A stretch of 39,069 bases of DNA from M55B144 sp964550615 (GCA_964550615.1 CAZKAB010000017.1:1-39069); one strand, 5' to 3'. Positions 16,987 to 25,220 are shown, numbered from the stretch's first letter. Made by a program: numbers and translations. The notes: a model not told the origin generated them from the letters alone.

Positions 16987-18164
16987 GGCCCGTATCCATT
17001 ATCGGGGCGGGAATGACGAAATTCGGCCGGTCCGAATGGCCCCTATCGAAACTGATGAGCGTGGCATCGCTTGCCGCTCTGCACCATGCCGATCTGGGAG
17101 ATGTCAAAGTGGATGGCGTCGTCGTCGCCAACATGGGAGCTGCGCGGCTTAACCGCCAGACGGCGATTGCCAGTGCGCTCGTTGACAGCCTCAACATCTT
17201 CCCGGCGACGGCCGAATCGGTCGAGAATGGGCCGGCATCCGGAGCATCCGCGTTCAAGGTCGGCTATCAGGCGATCGCATCCGGAATGGCCGATGTCGTA
17301 CTCGTCACCGGCGTAGAGATGATGCGAGCGGTGAACAACCTGGAAGCGACGGACTTCGTCGCCAGCCTCTCTCATCCCGAAGCCGAGTACATATATGGTG
17401 TGACCCTTCCCAGCTTGGCAGGGATGTTCGCGCGGTTGTACATGGAGCGCTACGGTGTGACTCGCGAGCACCTGGCGAGAGTTGCAATCAAGAATCATGA
17501 CAACGCGATGAAGAATCCGTATGCCCATATTCACCAGACTGTTACGATGGAGGGAATCCTTACCGCGCCGGAGGCGGTGGTGAACAACCCGCCGATCGCC
17601 GAGCCGCTGCATATGTTCGACTGCTGTCCGGTCAGTGACGGAGCGGCGTCGCTGGTTCTCGCCTCGCAGGAGGTTGCGGAGAAGCTCGGTCGACCGATCG
17701 TCCGTATTGCCGGGATAGGCCAAGCGACCGACACCCACGCCGTGCAGAACCGGCCGGATCCGACCGAACTGACTGCGGTTCGCCTCGCCGCGCAGAAGGC
17801 GTTCTCCATGGCCGGAATCACACCCAAGGATATCGACGTTGCCGAACTGCACGACGCGTTCACCATCCTCGAGATCGCCGAAAGCGAAGAAGCCGGTTTC
17901 TTCAAGAAGGGTGAAGGGCACAAGGCGCTGGAGAAGGGAATTACTTCTCTTGGAGGGAAGCTCCCGATCAATCCCTCAGGTGGACTGAAGGCAAAGGGAC
18001 ATCCGGTCGGCGCGACCGGAGTGGCTCAACTTGTCGAGCTTACATGGCAACTTCGTGGAGAGGCGGGAGAACGCCAGGTGCAGAAGGCGAAGAATGCCTT
18101 TGCTTGCAACTTCGGCGGCTTCGGAAACAACGTTGTAGCCACAGTGCTCACGCGGGAGGTCTAG
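16983..18164 (+). CDS. Thiolase-fold protein (SCP2/archaeal type) lacking the nucleophilic cysteine
   Basis: 393 aa, full thiolase length. It resembles SCP2-type and archaeal acetoacetyl-CoA thiolases that pair with DUF35 proteins. The segment that normally reads ENACASG reads ENGPASG (81-87), so the acyl-accepting Cys is Pro84 here; the codons GGG-CCG-GCA are unambiguous. The other catalytic elements remain: His290 (ELHDAF) and His340 (KGHPVGATG). In the C-terminal segment where this class usually has HNxGG, the protein has CNFGG, placing a Cys at 375. It may be a non-condensing thiolase, a different-chemistry enzyme using Cys375, or a scaffold. It is translationally coupled to both neighbours. 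Confidence 0.85.
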   Translation: MRPVSIIGAGMTKFGRSEWPLSKLMSVASLAALHHADLGDVKVDGVVVANMGAARLNRQTAIASALVDSLNIFPATAESVENGPASGASAFKVGYQAIASGMADVVLVTGVEMMRAVNNLEATDFVASLSHPEAEYIYGVTLPSLAGMFARLYMERYGVTREHLARVAIKNHDNAMKNPYAHIHQTVTMEGILTAPEAVVNNPPIAEPLHMFDCCPVSDGAASLVLASQEVAEKLGRPIVRIAGIGQATDTHAVQNRPDPTELTAVRLAAQKAFSMAGITPKDIDVAELHDAFTILEIAESEEAGFFKKGEGHKALEKGITSLGGKLPINPSGGLKAKGHPVGATGVAQLVELTWQLRGEAGERQVQKAKNAFACNFGGFGNNVVATVLTREV

Positions 18165-18166
18165 CG

Positions 18167-18511
18167 ATGGGTAACGATACAAAGGTATATGGCATCCGGT
18201 GCAAGGCCTGCGGGCATGAGACGTATCCAGCACATGCATGCTGCCCGAAGTGCGCATCGGAAGCACTCGAGCCGCTTGAAATTGCGGGAAACGGAAAGGT
18301 GTTGACGTACACCGATCTCTATGCTCTTCCCCTCGACTACGAACAGCGCTATCTGCGCCTTGCGATCGTCGAATTGGATAACGGATTGCGCGCCACCGGC
18401 CAGCTGCTCGATGAGAACCCGAAGATCGGGAAAAAGATCAAGACAGTGATCGGCATCGTTCGTCAGAGCGGTGACCGCAAGATTCACGGGCTGCAGTTCA
18501 TCCCGGTCTGA
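18167..18511 (+). CDS. DUF35 zinc-ribbon/OB-fold acyl-CoA-binding protein
   Basis: 114 aa. The N-terminal rubredoxin-like zinc ribbon has Cys12, Cys15, Cys26 and Cys29 (RCKACG and CPKC), followed by an OB-fold (about 35-112: GNGKVLTYTDLY, LRLAIVELDNGLRATGQL). In archaea such proteins bridge thiolase and HMG-CoA synthase and help channel CoA intermediates. Here the partner is the thiolase-like protein 2 bp upstream; no HMG-CoA synthase is in the window. The start ATG has GGGAGG upstream, within the end of the thiolase gene. Confidence 0.88.
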   Translation: MGNDTKVYGIRCKACGHETYPAHACCPKCASEALEPLEIAGNGKVLTYTDLYALPLDYEQRYLRLAIVELDNGLRATGQLLDENPKIGKKIKTVIGIVRQSGDRKIHGLQFIPV

Positions 18512-19123
18512 TTCCACCGGCGGGGGGCGTGCTCCGGTGGACAACGCACCGCACCTCCCCTGCCTGGTATTCATCCTCTCCTACTGCTTTCTCGAGAGCA
18601 ACAACCGTCAGCGTTCAGTAGCTACCGACTACCGATGTCTGACTGCCCCTGTCGTTGTTCTCTCACGCTCTCAACTGGGATCTGAACGCTGACTGCTGAG
18701 GGCTATCTGTTCCCCCCAATCCTTACTCTTGCACCAACCACGAAGAGCGCGAAGGACACGAAGACCGGAATGTGGTGACTGGCCGAATTGAGCGATCGTC
18801 TGGATGGTTGGATAGTGCAGTGACTGAAGTTGGGTCTGTCGGAAACACCCAATACGCAATCCATTGCTCGCGGACTTGGCGGGATGGCACTTTCGACGTT
18901 ACCAAGCGCAAGATCGGCATCAAGAGTTTCATTGACTGCCCGCCTTGTGCTCTTCGTGGTGAAGCGGATGCGCGCCTCCGTGAAGACATTGGCATTCACG
19001 CTTCTGCGCGGTCCTGCAGGGAACGTCCATCAGCAGGCACCGCATAGAAACGTTTGTCAGCACGTACTGAAGACCGGAATTGACCGCCGTTGCGACAACA
19101 TGCCGCGCCGTTCTCACTTCAGC
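18512..19123. other. Noncoding spacer with quasi-repeats and inverted repeat
   Basis: No credible gene. A stem TCCACCGG/CCGGTGGA (about 18513-18541) follows the DUF35 stop. From about 18600 to 18720 the sequence is made of shuffled words such as CGTCAGCGTTCAGTAG and GAACGCTGACTGCTGA. ACCACGAAGAGC (18737-18748) recurs inverted at 18949-18960. Reading frames here have no homology-like pattern. Confidence 0.6.
18737..18960. repeat. Inverted repeat with ACCACGAAGAGC ends
   Basis: Arms at 18737-18748 and 18949-18960 are perfect for 12 bp and match at about 15 of 18 when extended inward. They enclose about 200 bp with no gene. It could be a remnant of a small non-autonomous element or two copies of one dispersed repeat in opposite orientation. 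Confidence 0.5.
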
Positions 19124-19151
19124 TTGACAACGAGCATGAATCGAGTAGTAT
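19124..19151 (+). promoter_or_regulatory. Promoter of the padR-ABC exporter operon
   Basis: A perfect TTGACA (19124-19129), a 16-bp spacer and TAGTAT (19146-19151). The -10 box and predicted start lie inside the 14-bp operator-like repeats, fitting repression by the first gene product. Confidence 0.6.
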
Positions 19152-19182
19152 ATCGTACTCGATATATCGTACTCGATATATC
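19141..19182. promoter_or_regulatory. Operator-like 14-bp repeats and inverted repeats
   Basis: The unit TATATCGTACTCGA occurs at 19149-19162 and 19163-19176 with a third partial copy to 19182. TCGAGTA (19141-19147) and TACTCGA (19156-19162) form an inverted repeat with an 8-bp centre, and CGATATATCG (19160-19169) is a perfect palindrome. The array covers the -10 box and start site of the PadR operon, so a dimeric repressor, most simply PadR itself, probably binds here. Confidence 0.65.
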
Positions 19183-19203
19183 AACATGCGCAAAGAGAGG
19201 TGG

Positions 19204-19728
19204 ATGATGCATCGCGGGTTTCTAAGACTCTACATGCTAAAACTGATCGCGAAAAGTGAAAATCCGATCTCTGGTTACGATTTGATGAAACAGATCGAGG
19301 ACGAAACGGGATTCTGGCGGCCTTCCCCCGGATCGACGTATCCGATTCTGGCGGCGCTCGAAGAGGCGAAGTTCATCGAGCACACGCAAGAAGGAGATAG
19401 GAAACTGTATACGGCTACCGCTGCTGGGAAAGACGCGCTTGCTCGTGCTCGCGATGCGCGAGCGGAGGCGATGCAGGGTGTCCACCGATCACTGCACATC
19501 GTCGGCGAGCTGTTCGGAGCCCAGACGCCGGAAGAGCTCGCCTTGCTCACCGAACACGCGGGACACAAGTCGCGTATCGCGCCTGAGCTGCGGCGCTCTC
19601 TCAAGAAACTCCGTGTGCTGCTACATGCGCTTCTAATGCAAGATCTATCGGCGGAGCAATCGTCACAAGTGAAAGCGGCCATCGACCGCGCCATCAAGGA
19701 GTTGAGGCAATATGTCAAGAGCGATTGA
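19204..19728 (+). CDS. PadR-family transcriptional regulator
   Basis: 174 aa from the ATG at 19204 (AGAGAGG just upstream; in-frame ATGs at 19186 and 19207 are alternatives). The N-terminal winged helix (about 1-85) has the PadR signatures GYDLMKQIED, PSPGSTYPILAALEE and the wing EGDRKLYTATAAGK. A C-terminal helical dimerisation region (about 90-174) follows. PadR proteins are ligand-responsive repressors that often control an adjacent multidrug exporter. Here the gene overlaps the ABC ATPase gene by 17 bp, so the operon is probably autoregulated through the repeats upstream. Confidence 0.9.
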   Translation: MMHRGFLRLYMLKLIAKSENPISGYDLMKQIEDETGFWRPSPGSTYPILAALEEAKFIEHTQEGDRKLYTATAAGKDALARARDARAEAMQGVHRSLHIVGELFGAQTPEELALLTEHAGHKSRIAPELRRSLKKLRVLLHALLMQDLSAEQSSQVKAAIDRAIKELRQYVKSD

Positions 19729-20734
19729 GGTCAGCGATCTCACCAAGGTCTATCGCAACGGCGTGCGTGCCGTCGATAAGATCTCGTTCTCCGTAGAGAA
19801 GGGTGAGATATTCGGCTTCCTCGGCCCCAACGGAGCGGGAAAGTCGACGACGATCAAGATTCTGATAGGCCTGGTGAACGCCACCGAGGGCCGGCTCTCG
19901 ATCAACAACATCGATATCACCAAGCACCCGCTCGAGATCAAACGGGCCACCGGTTACGCCGCACAGGAAACGGCGATTGACGACCGGCTCACCGGCTGGG
20001 AGAACATCACCCTGCAAGGGAGGTTCTATCATCTGTCACGCCGCGAAACGCAAGCTCGCAGCGAAGAGATACTGAAGATGTTTGATCTATACGAGCGGCG
20101 GAACGACCTCACCGAGACCTATTCGGGCGGGATGCTGAAGCGCCTCGACATTGCAGAGGCGTTGATTCATCGTCCGCAGATCTTGTTCCTCGATGAGCCG
20201 ACTCTCGGCCTGGACGTGCAGACGCGCAAGGTGATCTGGGCGTACATTGAGCGCCTTCGCGAGGAACACGGGATGACGATATTCGTCACCACCCACTACA
20301 TGGATGAGGCCGATACGCTCTGCGATCGCGTGTCTATCATCGATCACGGTTCCATCAAGGCGATCGATGGTCCCGAGGCGCTAAAGGCCCGCCTTGGCGG
20401 CGATATCATCACCATCCGGTTTGCCGATGTAAGTGCAAGCGGCGTCGAAGGGTTGTTGACCAAGATCCGCGCGATGGCGCAGGTACGCGACATCGCGGCG
20501 AACGGCGACGGGACGCACCGCATTATGGTTAACGAAGACGGCGAGAAAGTCGTTCCGCGTGTGTTCACGCTGTGCGAGGAAGCTCGGATAGCCATTGACA
20601 CGGTCAGCCTGAAGAAACCGTCGCTCGACGACGTCTACCTTCATTACACCGGGCATGCGATGCGTGACGCAGAGGAGAGCAAAGAGGGCCACTTCCGAGC
20701 GAGGATGATGCGGGGCAGAGCGAGGAGAAAGTGA
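19712..20734 (+). CDS. ABC-2 exporter ATP-binding protein (DrrA-like)
   Basis: 340 aa. Walker A GPNGAGKST (about 38-46), Q-loop in YAAQE, signature YSGGMLKRLDIAEAL (about 139-153), Walker B ILFLDEPT, D-loop GLD and H-loop TTHYMDEAD are all intact. The C-terminal extension (about 230-340) matches the DrrA/CcmA-like regulatory tail. It powers the permease encoded 1 bp downstream. With PadR control, efflux of a drug, lipid or signalling molecule is likely; the substrate is unknown. Confidence 0.93.
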   Translation: MSRAIEVSDLTKVYRNGVRAVDKISFSVEKGEIFGFLGPNGAGKSTTIKILIGLVNATEGRLSINNIDITKHPLEIKRATGYAAQETAIDDRLTGWENITLQGRFYHLSRRETQARSEEILKMFDLYERRNDLTETYSGGMLKRLDIAEALIHRPQILFLDEPTLGLDVQTRKVIWAYIERLREEHGMTIFVTTHYMDEADTLCDRVSIIDHGSIKAIDGPEALKARLGGDIITIRFADVSASGVEGLLTKIRAMAQVRDIAANGDGTHRIMVNEDGEKVVPRVFTLCEEARIAIDTVSLKKPSLDDVYLHYTGHAMRDAEESKEGHFRARMMRGRARRK

Positions 20735-20735
20735 A

Positions 20736-21518
20736 ATGACGCTGATTATGGATACGTGGTTTGTCGCGAAGCGCGAGCTGATCAAGTTCTGGCGCACCAA
20801 GATAAGGGTGGTGGTGACGCTGATCCAGCCGATTATCTGGCTCGGATTGATGGGGAATATGATGGGCAGGGTGTTTGACAACCCCTACGTGGCTCAGGCA
20901 ATGGGCGTTACTAACTACATGTCATTCATGACGCCGGGCATCATTCTAATGACCGTGTTGTTCGGTGGCGTATTCGGCGGGGTGTCCATCGTATGGGATC
21001 GCCGCGTCGGCTACCTGGAGAAACTCCTCGCAGCGCCGATTCATCGAGGAGCGATCCCGTTCGGGAAGATTCTCGCCGTGATGGTTCAAAGCGGGATACA
21101 GGTGTTGGCGATCGTCGTGATTGCGCTCTGTTTCGGCGTGCGGTTTGAAACCGGGGTTCTCGGAGTGCTGGCGATCATGGGTATTGCCATGTGCTTCAGC
21201 GCGATCTTGAGTTCGATATCGCTCTCTCTGGCCGCATCGATCAAGACGATGGAAACGTTGATGGCAATCATCAACTTCCTCACCATGCCGCTCATGTTCA
21301 CAAGCACCGCCCTCTTCCCCCGCGAGGCGATGCCTGGATGGCTGGCGACGATAGCGAAGATAAACCCAATCACTTATGCTGTCGGGCCGATCCGCGAGTT
21401 GACGCTGCACGGATGGGAATGGAGCAAGATCCTGCCTGGCTTTGCAGTCGTCGTCGGGCTGGCGCTTGTGTTCCTGTTCATCAGTCAGACGATATTCCAG
21501 CGAGCAACTACAGACTGA
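20736..21518 (+). CDS. ABC-2 type transporter permease (DrrB-like)
   Basis: 260 aa with about six membrane segments (about 25-42, 60-80, 107-130, 140-165, 172-195, 232-253). The ABC-2 signature region lies in AIINFLTMPLMFTSTALFPREAMPGWLATIAKINPI (split here by eye as the helix 5/loop segment). It starts 1 bp after the ATPase stop, forming a two-component exporter, probably a homodimer of permease and ATPase. The gene ends the padR operon. Confidence 0.9.
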   Translation: MTLIMDTWFVAKRELIKFWRTKIRVVVTLIQPIIWLGLMGNMMGRVFDNPYVAQAMGVTNYMSFMTPGIILMTVLFGGVFGGVSIVWDRRVGYLEKLLAAPIHRGAIPFGKILAVMVQSGIQVLAIVVIALCFGVRFETGVLGVLAIMGIAMCFSAILSSISLSLAASIKTMETLMAIINFLTMPLMFTSTALFPREAMPGWLATIAKINPITYAVGPIRELTLHGWEWSKILPGFAVVVGLALVFLFISQTIFQRATTD

Positions 21519-21621
21519 TCCTTTTGTCTGAGATGTGGTTCTGCTAGGAAATATATAAGTGACGATAACTCTTCATCGCAGAAGTGGGAAGGATCAGCCT
21601 CCATCTTTCCCGCTTCTTCAT

Positions 21622-21650
21622 TTATTGCGGTTGTCGAGACCGTATATAAT
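21622..21650 (+). promoter_or_regulatory. Promoter of the exported-protein gene
   Basis: A perfect TATAAT (21645-21650), with TTATTG (21622-21627) 17 bp upstream as a weak -35. The start near 21657 would give a leader of only about 10 nt before the ATG at 21667. That leader consists mostly of the GGAGG ribosome site. Confidence 0.5.
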
Positions 21651-21666
21651 GGGGACGGAGGCGAGA

Positions 21667-22566
21667 ATGAGACATTCACTTGCTGTAGTCGGCATCGTCA
21701 CTATGCTCCTTCTTCTGCAATGCACGGCGGCCCTTGCCACCGATTGGCAAGAGGACCGGGGTGGTGTGCAGTTCAGGATCGATTCCGCGACCGGCGACAC
21801 CCAGGTCGGTTTCTACTTGTTCATGAAATACGATGCCGCTCCAAGTTGTATCGAACTCAACATCGATTGGAGCGTATATCGCCTGTCGGATCCTGGGAAG
21901 ATACTTGCTGCCGATCACCACACTGTAAGTCGGCATTGCGGGGGAAGGATCGCATCCGTCAGCACGCTGTCCCCGTTTGTCACCCCCGTCCCAGGCGTGG
22001 GTTGTGCCGCGCGGATCGTCTTGCAAGACATGGCAAACGGGATTTCCTACGAGCGAGAGATTACCTATGTCGCTCCGGTTACCCTGCCGACCGGGATCGG
22101 TGTTAATGTGACTACCGCGACTGACAAGACTGAGGATATCGATCTCTCGGGACTGAGCGACGATCAGCTGGAGAGCCTTTCCGCCTATTATGAGACCATA
22201 TCGGCAGGCTATGTTCAGACTGCATCAGGTATCGGACTATCCGATTTCTTCGCCGAGTATCCGGTTGACGGATCACAATGGGTGTTTGTTGTCATCGAGC
22301 CCAATCTGCAGGTAACGCAGGCAGGTCCGGGTATCTCCATTCGCGCTTCGTACAATCGCCTGTTCTTTCTCTACGCGATAGACACCGCAGCCGCAGCCAC
22401 GGCAGCGCAGGAGCAGTTGAAGGGATCGGCGGACAGTTCCGTGGGAAGTGCCTGGGCGAAGAACGGGACCGCGGGCGAAGACGCGCCGGCGCTTATATTC
22501 GTGGACGATGAGGCTTGGAGAATACTCAAGGCAGCCGCAGAGGAATGGGAGAGCCGCAAAGGGTAA
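21667..22566 (+). CDS. Exported protein of unknown function
   Basis: 299 aa. The ATG at 21667 follows CGGAGGCGAGA; the longer open frame upstream crosses the promoter. MRHSLAVVGIVTMLLLLQCT...ALA is a signal peptide with a probable cleavage after ALA (about residue 24). The mature protein has an N-terminal beta-rich part (about 25-140) with three cysteines that could form disulfides, and a linker with DLSGLSDDQLESL. The C-terminal part (about 170-299) is mixed alpha/beta. I recognise no family. It lies 117 bp upstream of glmS, so linkage to it is only positional. Confidence 0.6.
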   Translation: MRHSLAVVGIVTMLLLLQCTAALATDWQEDRGGVQFRIDSATGDTQVGFYLFMKYDAAPSCIELNIDWSVYRLSDPGKILAADHHTVSRHCGGRIASVSTLSPFVTPVPGVGCAARIVLQDMANGISYEREITYVAPVTLPTGIGVNVTTATDKTEDIDLSGLSDDQLESLSAYYETISAGYVQTASGIGLSDFFAEYPVDGSQWVFVVIEPNLQVTQAGPGISIRASYNRLFFLYAIDTAAAATAAQEQLKGSADSSVGSAWAKNGTAGEDAPALIFVDDEAWRILKAAAEEWESRKG

Positions 22567-22683
22567 TGTTGTGTCGCCTGAACTTGCGAGGAAGCGCGCA
22601 TGCGCAGCAGCCGGTTTTGAAGTCGATAGAAAGGTGGCGGTCTTCTGCGTGAGGGGATTGTCCGGATGCACAGGGAGGAAGAT

Positions 22684-24516
22684 ATGTGTGGCATAATTGG
22701 CTATGTCGGCACTGAAGCGGCCGTTCCTCTTTTGCTGGCCGGTCTGCAGCGACTCGAATACCGAGGCTATGACTCAGCCGGAATCGCCGTCCTTGAGAAC
22801 GGAAAGATGGCGGTGTTTCGCCGGGCAGGCAAAGTCGAAGAGCTGGCGCGGGAGATCGGGCGCGAAACAATAGACGCCTGTGTTGGAATTGGGCATACGC
22901 GGTGGGCGACGCACGGCGCGCCAACGGAAGAGAATGCTCATCCGCACCTAGACTGTAACGGGAAAATCGCGGTGGTACACAACGGCATAATCGAGAACTT
23001 CCGCGCACTCAAAGAGCGACTTGCCGCCGCGGGCCATGTGTTTCGTTCCCAGACTGACACCGAAACTCTCGCTCATCTGATTGAAGAACACAATCGAGGC
23101 GACATTCTGGCCGCGGTGCGTTTGGCGGTGAGCGAGGCGGAAGGAGCGTACGCGCTCGCTGTCCTCTCAGAAGACGACCCGGAGAGAATTATCGTTGCGC
23201 GTAAAGGGAGTCCTCTCGTATTGGGAAAAGGAAAGACTGGGAGCTTCGTTTGCTCCGATATTCCCGCCATTCTCGGTAACGCCTCGGATGTTCTCTTCCT
23301 TGCCGAAGGCGAAGTCGCCGAAGTCCGTTCAACCGGTTTCCGTGTCTTCTCGCGCGATGGTGAAGAGCGCGAGCCGAAGATACGGCCGGTAACGATCGAT
23401 CCTTTCTCCATTCAGAAGGGCGGGTACAAACACTTCATGGCAAAGGAAATCCATGAGCAGCCGCGGGCGGTGGGAGAAACGATACGCGAGCGGATTCATC
23501 CAGATGGGGTAGGGTTTCCCGAACTTGGGTTCCTCGGCGATCAGTCAACGGAAGCCGGCTTTGCGCGAGTATATCTGGTCGCATGCGGTACGGCCTATCA
23601 CGCTGCAATGACGGCTGAGTATCAGTGGGAGACGCTTCTGGGGCTCCCTGTGCAGGCGGTGATCGCCTCCGAATTCCGCCATCGCGACATTCCCGTCGAT
23701 CCACGCACCCTGGTGATTGCGGTCTCACAATCGGGCGAGACGATTGATACGCTTGTAGCAACTCGACGGGCAAAAGCCGGCGGAGCCAAGGTTGTTGCGC
23801 TCGTCAACACGGTGAACTCTGCGCTCGAACGCGAATCGGACGCGGCCGTGTACACCCGTGCCGGGATTGAGGTGGGAGTCGCCGCCACCAAAACGTTCAC
23901 TGCTCAGCTTGCCGCTCTGTCGCTCCTTGGCCTTTGCCTTGCTCGTGCTTGGGGGAAAATCTTGCCGCAGGATATGGCTGAACGCATTGCGCCGTTCGAG
24001 CTTCTGCCGGCGCGAATCGCGACCGTACTCGGCCTGGAAAAACAGGTCGTCCAACTTGCCGAGAAATTCTATACCGCAAGCGACTTCCTCTTTCTTGCCC
24101 GCGGTTCATTGTATCCGATCGCGCTCGAGGGAGCGCTCAAACTGAAGGAGATCTCATATATCCATGCCGAGGGATATCCCGCCGGGGAAATGAAACACGG
24201 GCCGATTGCTCTAATCGATGAACGGATGCCTGTCGTCGTACTCGCAACAAAGCGCTCTGCGTACAACAAGACGCTCTCCAACATCGAAGAGGTGCGGGCG
24301 CGAAACGGGATCGTAATCGCGATCACCGATCACCCGGATGACGAGGCAATTCTGCGGTTATCGAATCACATCATCCCGATTCCGGACTCAGAAGAGATAG
24401 TGATCCCAGTCTTGTATACGATTCCGTTGCAGCTCCTCGCATACCATGTTGCGGTCCTGCGCGGCACCGACGTCGACCAGCCGCGAAATCTCGCGAAGAC
24501 GGTGACTGTAGAATAG
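22684..24516 (+). CDS. glmS: Glutamine-fructose-6-phosphate aminotransferase (isomerizing)
   Basis: 610 aa, the standard length. It makes glucosamine-6-phosphate from fructose-6-phosphate and glutamine, the entry to UDP-GlcNAc for cell wall. The ATG at 22684 (GGGAGGAAG upstream) puts the N-terminal nucleophile Cys2 in MCGIIGYVG after Met removal. The glutaminase domain also has GYDSAGIAV, GHTRWATHG and HNGIIEN. Two SIS sugar-isomerase domains follow (about 285-425 and 455-600; for example SQSGETIDTL and EMKHGPIALI). The tail DVDQPRNLAKTVTVE is the family C-terminus. The 117-bp leader was checked for the glmS ribozyme and does not contain its core. Confidence 0.97.
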   Translation: MCGIIGYVGTEAAVPLLLAGLQRLEYRGYDSAGIAVLENGKMAVFRRAGKVEELAREIGRETIDACVGIGHTRWATHGAPTEENAHPHLDCNGKIAVVHNGIIENFRALKERLAAAGHVFRSQTDTETLAHLIEEHNRGDILAAVRLAVSEAEGAYALAVLSEDDPERIIVARKGSPLVLGKGKTGSFVCSDIPAILGNASDVLFLAEGEVAEVRSTGFRVFSRDGEEREPKIRPVTIDPFSIQKGGYKHFMAKEIHEQPRAVGETIRERIHPDGVGFPELGFLGDQSTEAGFARVYLVACGTAYHAAMTAEYQWETLLGLPVQAVIASEFRHRDIPVDPRTLVIAVSQSGETIDTLVATRRAKAGGAKVVALVNTVNSALERESDAAVYTRAGIEVGVAATKTFTAQLAALSLLGLCLARAWGKILPQDMAERIAPFELLPARIATVLGLEKQVVQLAEKFYTASDFLFLARGSLYPIALEGALKLKEISYIHAEGYPAGEMKHGPIALIDERMPVVVLATKRSAYNKTLSNIEEVRARNGIVIAITDHPDDEAILRLSNHIIPIPDSEEIVIPVLYTIPLQLLAYHVAVLRGTDVDQPRNLAKTVTVE

Positions 24517-24827
24517 CAAATGCAGGTTCGCTGCAAGGGGATCCAGAAGATCTGATATAGGCCAACATATAAATATCATAAGTTACTCGAAGCTAATAGC
24601 AAGACACTGCGCGCAATGGCGCTGATTCTAGTAACTGGGCATGAAATGCCGATATAAATGAGCATTCCTTCTTTCCCCTTCTAAATGGTGACAAACTTCC
24701 CTTATGGCCGCAATCTAGCATAGGTTGGGATTATTCCGTATCGGTTATGCGGAGTGATACTGGCAAACGCCCAGATTATCGGTGCTTGCCTCATATCGCT
24801 AAATGGCGGCGATTCTCCATTCTTCCA
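24517..24827. other. AT-richer noncoding region after glmS
   Basis: No gene or clear terminator is seen. Base composition is more AT-rich than the neighbouring genes, with several TATAAA-like words (about 24560-24575 and 24645-24660). Frames are short and not protein-like. Confidence 0.5.
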
Positions 24828-24855
24828 TTGACTTGTTCGTCGACCTCGTTGTAAA
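24828..24855 (+). promoter_or_regulatory. Promoter of the small RHH-protein gene
   Basis: TTGACT (24828-24833), 16 bp, TGTAAA (24850-24855). It gives a leader of about 100 nt to the GTG at 24965. Two GTGG words 7 bp apart directly follow the -10 box. Confidence 0.45.
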
Positions 24856-24964
24856 GTGGCCAAAGGTGGAGTTGGGTATGATTCCAGAAACACTATACGA
24901 ATAGAGGCTTACGAAGTGGGAGGGATTCCCTCTTTCTTTGTTTCTAATGATGAGGAAGGCGGCA

Positions 24965-25204
24965 GTGGAACAACAAGTAACCTTCCAGCGCGACGAAGTA
25001 ATCGAAAAGAGCCTGCTCTTGAGTCTGGCTATTCTCGCGGAGGCGAACGGCAGATCGGTTGTTGAGGAACTGAATATCGCCGTTTCTTCCTATGTGAGAG
25101 ACAAACTCCCACAAGAACTTGGTAAAGGTATTCTTCCGCTCTTTCCCAGGTTTGCGGATACGGTCATGAGGGAATCGGCCGCGTCGTTCAGCGAACACGC
25201 CTGA
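24965..25204 (+). CDS. Small Arc/CopG-like ribbon-helix-helix protein
   Basis: 79 aa from GTG 24965, which has AGGAAGG 5 nt upstream; upstream in-frame ATGs at 24947 and 24950 lack a site. The pattern QQVTFQRDEVIEKS, then ILAEANGRSVVEELNIAVSSYVRDKL, fits a beta strand plus two helices of an Arc-type ribbon-helix-helix DNA-binding domain. The NGRS turn and alternating helix residues are typical. Such proteins are usually autoregulating repressors or antitoxins, but no toxin-like partner flanks it. It converges with the DUF2877 gene, with stops 16 bp apart. The assignment rests on pattern only. Confidence 0.55.
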   Translation: MEQQVTFQRDEVIEKSLLLSLAILAEANGRSVVEELNIAVSSYVRDKLPQELGKGILPLFPRFADTVMRESAASFSEHA

Positions 25205-25220
25205 GCTCATTCCGATCGAT

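Noticed and set aside
22567..22683. glmS ribozyme upstream of glmS
   Set aside because: The leader has CGCCTGAACT, reminiscent of the ribozyme 5' end, but lacks the AGCGCC start and the conserved GTTGACGAGG and TTTATCGAG core elements, and is too short for the full structure.
24850..24880. MraZ-type operator (repeated GTGG boxes) and mraZ start
   Set aside because: Only two GTGG words at 7-bp spacing, and the frame that follows does not encode MraZ or cell-division genes.
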